64,000 bases of DNA from Marasmius tenuissimus (Eukaryota; Basidiomycota; Agaricomycetes; Agaricales; Marasmiaceae). The notes under the pieces were generated by a model, which had not been told where the DNA came from, ran no database searches, and worked only from the letters and a program-made list of their open reading frames with translations. This document shows, piece after piece, positions 57,767-64,000 of this stretch. The translations under genes and the position numbers were made by a program. The stretch lies in contig JAQOTA010000050.1 of NCBI GenBank assembly GCA_029532415.1, positions 5,704,001 through 5,768,000 of the forward strand. Direction: 5' to 3'. Every line of letters begins with the position of its first letter. The first letter of the stretch is position 1.

Positions 57767-60700
57767 CTTCGTTTCCTTTCGTGTTCGGTGAAGGGCGTTA
57801 TAAAGGTTGAGAGGTTGAATTAGTCGCTATCGTGGTCGGCTGTGGCCTATGTCGGTGTCGATGTTGGGAACAGCAAGAACAGAGGCAGTAGTGATGGCGA
57901 TGATGGTGGTTAGAAGGCAAAGAACTGTAATGCTACAATTGGACAGGGCGAGGGACAAAAAAGCTCCGTCTGTACGCTGCGAATGCTGTAAAAAGGCTTG
58001 TGAGCTCGTCGCCAGGAATATTGACCAGGTCAAACTCACTGTTGAGATTCCGTTGCCTTCCTAGCCCGAATCCTTATATCCTCGTAAAATCAACCTAGAA
58101 AGGCGACAATCCAAGTCAAAATCACCGACAAAAAAGCTGTGAAGGGAGCCAGCCTTACCTGTTTCCTCGTGGTCGTCGATGATAACGATCCTCGCGATAG
58201 AAGGAACGTCCAAATCGCTAATTCCGCGACGTGAACTGGCTGTAGGTAATGGAGGTGGTGGTGAAAGAAAAAGAACAAGAAGAGCAGGACACAACACAAT
58301 GGGGTAAAGCTCAGGGCAAGATTATGTGCGGTCAACTCAGTCGCCGTAAGGGCAGTGACTCACGTCACTGATCGTGACAAAATCATAGCTTGCCAGCAAA
58401 TCGATACAGCTCGAATTTGAATCAATTGAATGGTCTATATAAGGACAGCTAATGCATCTACGATAGACAACGGTACGGCCAACTGCCAAAACGCCCAGGT
58501 ACGATCTCATGCAGGTGTACACCGGGCACGAGTAAGAGCAGTAAGAAAAAACGCGCTTTCTAGCAATTTCGGGGCTCATGGGGACCGAATTGGTGTCGGG
58601 CATCCGGGGCTTGCTGCGCATCTGGGAAAAGTCTGTGAGCATCGAGAACAAGGTAACGGAGAGGAATGAAGATCTGATGGTGGAAAGTACGGTAATCAGA
58701 AGACGCCTCAGACACATTAAGCTATCCTTCATAAAAAGTCGGACATATGCTTGTCATTTGTATAGTTGTAATCGTCATGGGCGTCGAGGAAAGAAAAGAT
58801 GCAGTACCACGGTCGTGAAGAAGCGTAGACGACGCGCAATTGGGAAAAATGGTCGAACAGACAAAATCAATGCATACCTTCTCATCGTCCTCGTTTGATA
58901 GTAGCCTGGACACTAACCAGTGCAACCAGTAAGCAAAACGTTCTACACCCTCAAACCAGAGAAGGAAGACAGAGCTTCAGCGGGTGGTGTGTGTAGCATA
59001 AGGGCCCATTCTCCAATTTGGATGGTCGCCCGCTAACGAGATCGTCACAAGCCGCAGCATGTAGAGATATTCATTACCTGAGAAACAAGGATGTTAGCTC
59101 GATTCAACGAACGAAACAAGCGCAACAATGGTGTAGATGTTGAATAAAAAAAAGTTCAGTTGGTGATGCATGTTACGAGTGGGGATCATCGAAAAAAATC
59201 GTCACCGACTCGGTGTATGGAAAAATATCATCATAGAAAACCAGAATCGTAGGCAGAAAGGAGGCGGAAGAGCGAGAAACTAGAGTAGAAGCTCACCTTG
59301 ACGGGTATTAGCAGGACTCGGCGACGGTAGGAGAACGAGAGAACGACACCATGGTGAAGGACAAAACAAAAACGCGAGCGACGGCTAGAATGACAAAACC
59401 ACAGGACCCGAGTGCCAAATAAGGTTCAATCTCCGCTCAAATTTCACGGTATATCAAGTCCTTCCCACGCGCTGCACGCAAATTTTCATCCACGACGTCC
59501 TCCACGTCGTGGCAAAGGCAAGGTGAGCATTTTGCCCATTCCATTTTTCTCTCTCTTTCGAACGACTATCTATTCTGTGATGAACAACCTTATTCAGTTC
59601 TGCTTCCGAAGGACTTCATGGTCTTGTGGAAAACCTATACCTTACCAAAACTCTCCCTGAACCCATCTTCTTCTCCCTTACTATCTTTCTTTTCGTGTCC
59701 TCGTTCTGACATAACATACTCCTCAGAACACTTTGGGCAAGAGCAAGCTACATCAAGATCGCGTCAATGTTCCAACTTGTCCAGGACGAAGATCATCCCT
59801 AACCGCATTAAATGGTCTCGCACATATCGAAACTTCAATAACAACAAGTACAACATTAAGATTTTGTTCAAGAACATGCTCGCTCGTCACTTCAATATCC
59901 TCCATCCTTCCAGCAGCTCAATTGTAAGTTAACGTTCTCACCTGTCCTTTCCCCGCTACCCCACCCTTCCGATGAAAACAAAGTTTATCCATTCGTTGAA
60001 ACCTCACTTGCTCGCCTCGCCTCCGATACTTGCGCGCCGTTCTGGTGCGCTCGCTGTCGGAGGAGAGGTTCTTGAGTAGTGAGCGAACTGAAAATACCGG
60101 CTTTATCTGATCTATTTTCGCACCCTTTGATCTTCCTGCTTTTCAAAGATGCTGACGATCGCGATTTTATTTAGGGTCCTCAACGCGCTCGTCACCGGTA
60201 CTGCTGCGCATTATGACGGGTCTCTGTTGTATACAATAACTGCATATGTTTTCTGCTGTGTACGTTCCTGTTAATCTGTCTACATAGATATGGTTCAACT
60301 ATGTCAGTGCCCGTGGGCTGCCCACCCTTTGTCTGTAACGCTACACGAATATCCGGGAAGTTTATGACACCAATGACTCCACCTTTTCCCCTGGCCCTCC
60401 TGAGATACACTGATCCCGCGGAAGACGATTGCTCAGCGCTCAGGCGCCTGGGCCCAAGGGACAGTCCGGGGTAATCATCGCAGATCGACACCAGTCCAGT
60501 GCTGAGTGAATACTGGCTTACCTCCTTTATCTCCGCAACATTCGACGCTATTTATAAGTCGTCCGTGCAAGTTGTCGGTGGCAGATTCGAGATCTCTGAT
60601 CATGGCGTGTTGGTTGCGCTGAGGGCAACGTCAAGACACTACGTTTCTTGATCACGATGGAGGACCTGCATCTTCGATCATCCAGCACAATCGAAAGAAC

Positions 60701-60777
60701 AAGAAGGATAAAAGCAACCTCATCTCGATAGGTTCGTCAGCCTAACCAGTCCCGGCTTTTGGTGAGTCTTGAACAAC
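57767..60777. other. Divergent intergenic region of 3.0 kb
   Basis: It separates calcineurin (minus) from the membrane protein (plus). On the minus strand some hydrophobic or protein-like frames appear (57827-58039; GISDLDVPSIARIVIIDDHE near 58150-58240; SMLTDFSQMRSKPRMPDTNS near 58600), but I could not join them into a gene. CA-rich text around 59830-59870 looks like leader sequence. No tRNA or repeat was recognised. Confidence 0.35.
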
Positions 60778-62187
60778 ATGCCAACAATAATCAGGTTTCC
60801 TTCAGTCGGGTACCAAGTCTTGAGCGCGCTCATCTATTTCTTTGGTACGCCCTCCTGTCCCTCCTCGCGACTTTGCCGTACTTATGAATCTCCCGCAGGT
60901 CTTACAATCTTGACGGCATGTGCCTCGCGACGTCTTCCTGGAAGCTTTAGAAGTATAGCAGCCATCCGGGATATATCCTGGGGTAGGCTCCTAGTCTTCT
61001 TGATCATGGCGGACTCTTGGTTATTCCTTTTCTGCAGTAAGCCCGCTCTTGACAATCGCGACCAAAAGTATAACCTCCTTTCGTCGATTCCATAGGTGGT
61101 CTCCTCATCTTCGGCATTGGGATGGCAAGCTTCCCCGGAGCATGTGCTGCTGGTCCAATCCTCTGCGTCATATCGTATGGAAGCTCGAAAGTCTTGATCT
61201 ACTGCTTCTTAGGTGGGTCGTTCGCTGCTTTATCACTCCGGTCGCTCATGGCCATACACAGTGGAAAAGGTTCATTTGGTCTGGTCACCAACAGCCGAGG
61301 TTGGCTCGCGTCGCAAGTCGAAAATCTGGGTCATTTGCATGTCCCTCAACGCAGGGTACATCATCGTCGTGGTCTTGATGTGTCTCGGTGAGTCTGACGC
61401 TACGTTCATACCTAGCGGTCGTACAAACAGACTAAACCAATGTGATAGGTTTGATTCACTACTACCGTGACGACGGCGCGTGTATCATCGGATTGCAGCC
61501 TTTCTCGTCCATTCCGCTAATCGCATTCGATCTGTGAGTCTCGAACGGGTCTCCGATACATTCCACAGAGAGCTAAGGCCCCTTCCGGATAGTTTTATCA
61601 CTCTCGTCTTGAACATTCTCTTCCTCTATCCCTTGTTCAGCTCCAAAGTCTCGAGCCCCAAGGTTAGGGCTGTGGCACTTCGTACGATCGCGTGAGTTTC
61701 TCCCTCCGGACTGCTTTGATGCACCCACGCTTATCGAGTTATCCGTGTGGATTAGTGCCTCCGTCGCCGCCCTCGTTACGTCTACCGTCAACATCGCTAT
61801 CCTAACTGCACTTCACGGACACCAACTCGGTTGGGTTTGTTTAGGATCGTGTGGATCAGATGTACGTCTGGGATGGTTCTTTCCCCCGCTACTTCGAATC
61901 CTCACTCACTCCTCCCTACCAATCAGGTCATTCTCAACGCTCTCATCATCTTCTGGGTCACCGGGAAAGGCGAAGGCAACAGTACCGGGAATGACACCTA
62001 CGAACACGAAATCACGAGGGGTAACAACACTGCTCACGATCCAAACCCGAACAAGGGCGTGTCGTTCAAGCTTGGGAATAGCAAGAAGAACACCAAGGTG
62101 TTCGGGTGCCCGGGTCAGCAAGTTGGGGAGGCGCATGCGCTTCAGGTTGGCTTTTCGAATCCGATTCTTGCTGGCATTGTGTGCTGA
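60778..62187 (+). CDS. Multi-span (probably seven-helix) integral membrane protein, Agaricomycete type
   Basis: Start at the ATG at 60778 (MPTIIRFPSVGYQVLSALIY). Successive short exons each hold about one hydrophobic helix: LSALIYFFG; WGRLLVFLIMADSWLFLFC; GLLIFGIGMASFPGACAAGP; IWVICMSLNAGYIIVVVLMC; ITLVLNILFLYPLFSS; ASVAALVTSTVNIAILTALH; VILNALIIFWVTG. A loop has EKVHLVWSPTAEVG with basic RRKSK. The tail is hydrophilic, Asn/Gly-rich (GNSTGNDTYEH) and ends GFSNPILAGIVC before TGA at 62187. The layout fits a common uncharacterised membrane protein family of mushroom fungi with a receptor-like topology; no ligand or transport function can be assigned. Exon borders are approximate. Confidence 0.65.
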
Positions 62188-63123
62188 TTGTAATTGAACT
62201 CAAAGGTCATGGTAACTACTCGTACGAGCATGGACAGGGACGTGGATAGTCTCGAGACTAAGGGAGCAGATGTTAGTTATCATTTGGACTCCGATGGCGA
62301 TACGAAGGCGCCGTGATTCTTGAGGTTCGGTTTCGGACATGGTCTCATTCGAATTTTTGATGCACGCTCGTTTGCTCACCTGTTTCCTCTTCCCTCTTCT
62401 TCATTTTACCGGTTGTGGGTTTTGTAGACATTCAATCTTCGTTTCATTTGCATAGAGATACACGCATCCAATACACTTATAAACAACAGACTTGCTCGGG
62501 ACAAGAGATACGTGTATATTACAGTGAACTGCTTCATGGAGTAAACACGAACTCTGTCCTGAGATGTTTTCTGTACAAGTACTGTCCCAAGATTGCCGGA
62601 GTCTATCGGCAGTGTTTACGGAGTGCGACGATCGAAATCTGCATGCTGTGGGTCGATTTCCACAGAAAGCCACTTGCATATGTCCTTGGCTTGGAACGCC
62701 TTCCAATAGGACCTATGTAGCACGGTAGCACCCGATACCGATAGAGGAGTTCTCAACTGCCGCGCGTTGGTGCGAAGGACGATCCTCAGGCTCACGCCAT
62801 TAGCAATGAACTCATAGGGGAAATGACGCAGTAAAGTGTCTCCGCCGCTATGAACAACGTTTACGAGCTCAGTGTCTCATCGGACGCGTCCAAGTCTAAT
62901 CATCGGAGGTCTGAGCTGCGGGAGGGAAAGCTCAGGAGATCGTTTTCGTGCACTCAAGGCATCTCACGCAGCAAGGAAAAGAAATGGAGACCGTGTGTTA
63001 CTTATTTTAATAAAAACCTATAGATATGAACAAAGTCCTTTCTATCTTGTAGTGCAAAAGCCTATCTAAAACCCGATAAATAAGTAAACCTTTTAGTCCA
63101 AACCCAAGCTACCGTCCAATCAT
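62188..63123. other. Intergenic stretch between the membrane protein and DyP peroxidase 2
   Basis: The two genes converge here. No further gene, repeat or RNA was recognised in 940 bp. Confidence 0.5.
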
Positions 63124-64000
63124 CTACTGGGACAAACGAGAAACGAGAGCGGAAATCGAGGGCGAGAAGAAGTACTCTCCGCCACGGGAGACGACGAAAT
63201 CTAAGGACCATTCATCAGCTTCTGAGTAGAGTGATATCCGAGCGTCGATCTCAGCTCACCTTCGTTAATGACGATGGGCTTTTGGAAGTTAAGGGGATCG
63301 AGACCGGTAATAGTGCGTTGTGCGTCTCCGGGAGGTCCTGAGTTCGTGGATCCGATGATAGGGTCGACGCCCTGTATGAATGATATTAGGGGATGTAAAT
63401 CAAAGACCGCAGATCTATCGACTTACAACATTGCCTCTGGGGAAGCTATGAAAAGGGGCGGGTCAGTCAGTGTTCGACGTGCAGGAGGTGCAAGGAACAT
63501 ACGCGGAGTTGTCCACCCATGATGACTGTATGAAGACGAATCCGCTTCCGAGGCTGGATTGATATGAAACTTGGGGAGGAGGTCAGCTTACTCAATTCGG
63601 CGAATAGATGCGGAGAGTGGGTCCGTACCAAAGGCAAGTCCTCGTTCGAGCGAGGGGTCATCGGACGTTTTCTGGGAGGACGCCTCAGATTCGGTCACTA
63701 GTAAGAACGTTGAGCCTGTGGTAATCTCTTTCTATCGGATCCAAGGTACTATACCTTCAGGTCCATAAGGAATCCCAGCACGCATGATATGGAAGGCAGA
63801 AATTTCGGGGTTGCTTAGCGAGTGCCGAGGGCGAGTCTTTTGAATGTGAGACGAGAAGGGACAGAAGGTCTGGTTGGTTTGCAAGTTGAAAGCACTGCCG
63901 AGGTCGGGATGGTCAAACGTGAAATCGTTGTTCCTTTGAGGATCAGCGCCGAGTACTGGATCGTCCCGAAGGGGGGAAAGGTCGATGGGGGCACCCTGCT
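63124..64000 (-). CDS. DyP-type heme peroxidase 2, partial (5' part beyond the window)
   Basis: Only the C-terminal half is inside the window. The minus strand reads GAPIDLSPLRDDPVLGADPQ, then NQTFCPFSSHIQKTRPR (proximal heme-ligand His) and IMRAGIPYGPE (catalytic Arg). After introns it continues VTESEASSQKTSDDPSLERG, LGSGFVFIQSSWVDN, FPRGNV (a 19-nt exon), STNSGPPGDAQRTITGLDPL, and ends FVVSRGGEYFFSPSISALVS, with a stop at 63124. Exon borders, including the 19-nt exon, are the same as in DyP 1 at 16389. The distal-Asp motif and signal peptide would lie to the right of the window, so activity cannot be judged fully. Confidence 0.85.

Noticed and set aside
57827..58925. A multi-exon gene on the minus strand upstream of calcineurin
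   Set aside because: Several hydrophobic or protein-like pieces exist, but no consistent start, phases and stop could be joined, so only an intergenic entry was made.
60769..60777. TTG start nine bases before the ATG of the membrane protein
   Set aside because: A fungal nuclear gene should start at ATG, and the ATG at 60778 gives the same frame and a normal first helix.

Overview
The window looks like nuclear DNA of a filamentous basidiomycete, most likely an Agaricomycete. Genes are split by many short introns (about 50-80 bp) with GT/AG borders, very small exons occur, and the gene families are typical of mushroom-forming fungi: large F-box proteins, DyP-type peroxidases, fungalysin (M36) metallopeptidases, small secreted proteins, and a family whose N-terminus is rich in N, G and Q. 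All gene models were built by hand from reading frames, splice signals and comparison of copies inside the window. No database search was run.

Layout. 0.1-0.7 kb: a small secreted protein. 0.9-3.0 kb (minus): a member of an uncharacterised Agaricomycete family. 5.0-10.0 kb (plus): two tandem F-box genes, the first a pseudogene with one nonsense codon and three frameshifts, the second intact (about 710 aa). 10.3-16.3 kb: a transposon-rich, gene-poor stretch with a signal-peptide/membrane-tail gene broken by a solo LTR, two 193-bp CACTG-ended MITEs with 3-bp target duplications, and a 592-bp hAT-like element with an 8-bp target duplication. 16.4-18.4 kb: DyP peroxidase 1. 18.8-22.4 kb (minus): a MOV10/SDE3-like SF1 RNA helicase with a CCCH zinc-finger head. 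22.9-25.3 kb (minus): M36 metallopeptidase 1. 27.6-29.1 kb: a secreted Gly/Ala- and Ser/Thr-rich surface protein. 29.5-30.3 kb: a second member of the signal-peptide/membrane-tail family. 30.9-31.4 kb (minus): a small secreted beta/gamma-crystallin-like protein.

33.1-35.1 kb (minus): second member of the uncharacterised family. 37.3-39.7 kb (minus): M36 metallopeptidase 2. 41.4-45.0 kb (plus): a second MOV10-like helicase, with four U1-type zinc fingers. 45.8-47.5 kb (minus): single-exon F-box protein. 49.0-49.4 kb: small secreted protein with a repeated N-x-G-W motif. 49.5-50.9 kb (minus): UNC-50/GMH1-family Golgi membrane protein. 52.1-54.1 kb: two tandem beta/gamma-crystallin-like genes. 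54.7-57.8 kb (minus): calcineurin catalytic subunit. 60.8-62.2 kb: a multi-span membrane protein. 63.1-64.0 kb (minus): DyP peroxidase 2, cut by the window edge.

The main theme is paralogy. Five multi-gene families (uncharacterised N/G/Q family, DyP, zinc-finger helicase, M36, beta/gamma-crystallin-like) each have copies in both halves of the window, in changed order and orientation. This suggests old segmental duplication with rearrangement, followed by local decay and transposon insertion. The conserved single-copy housekeeping genes are calcineurin A and UNC-50. The rest resembles an accessory, secretion-oriented region (peroxidases, peptidases, small secreted proteins).
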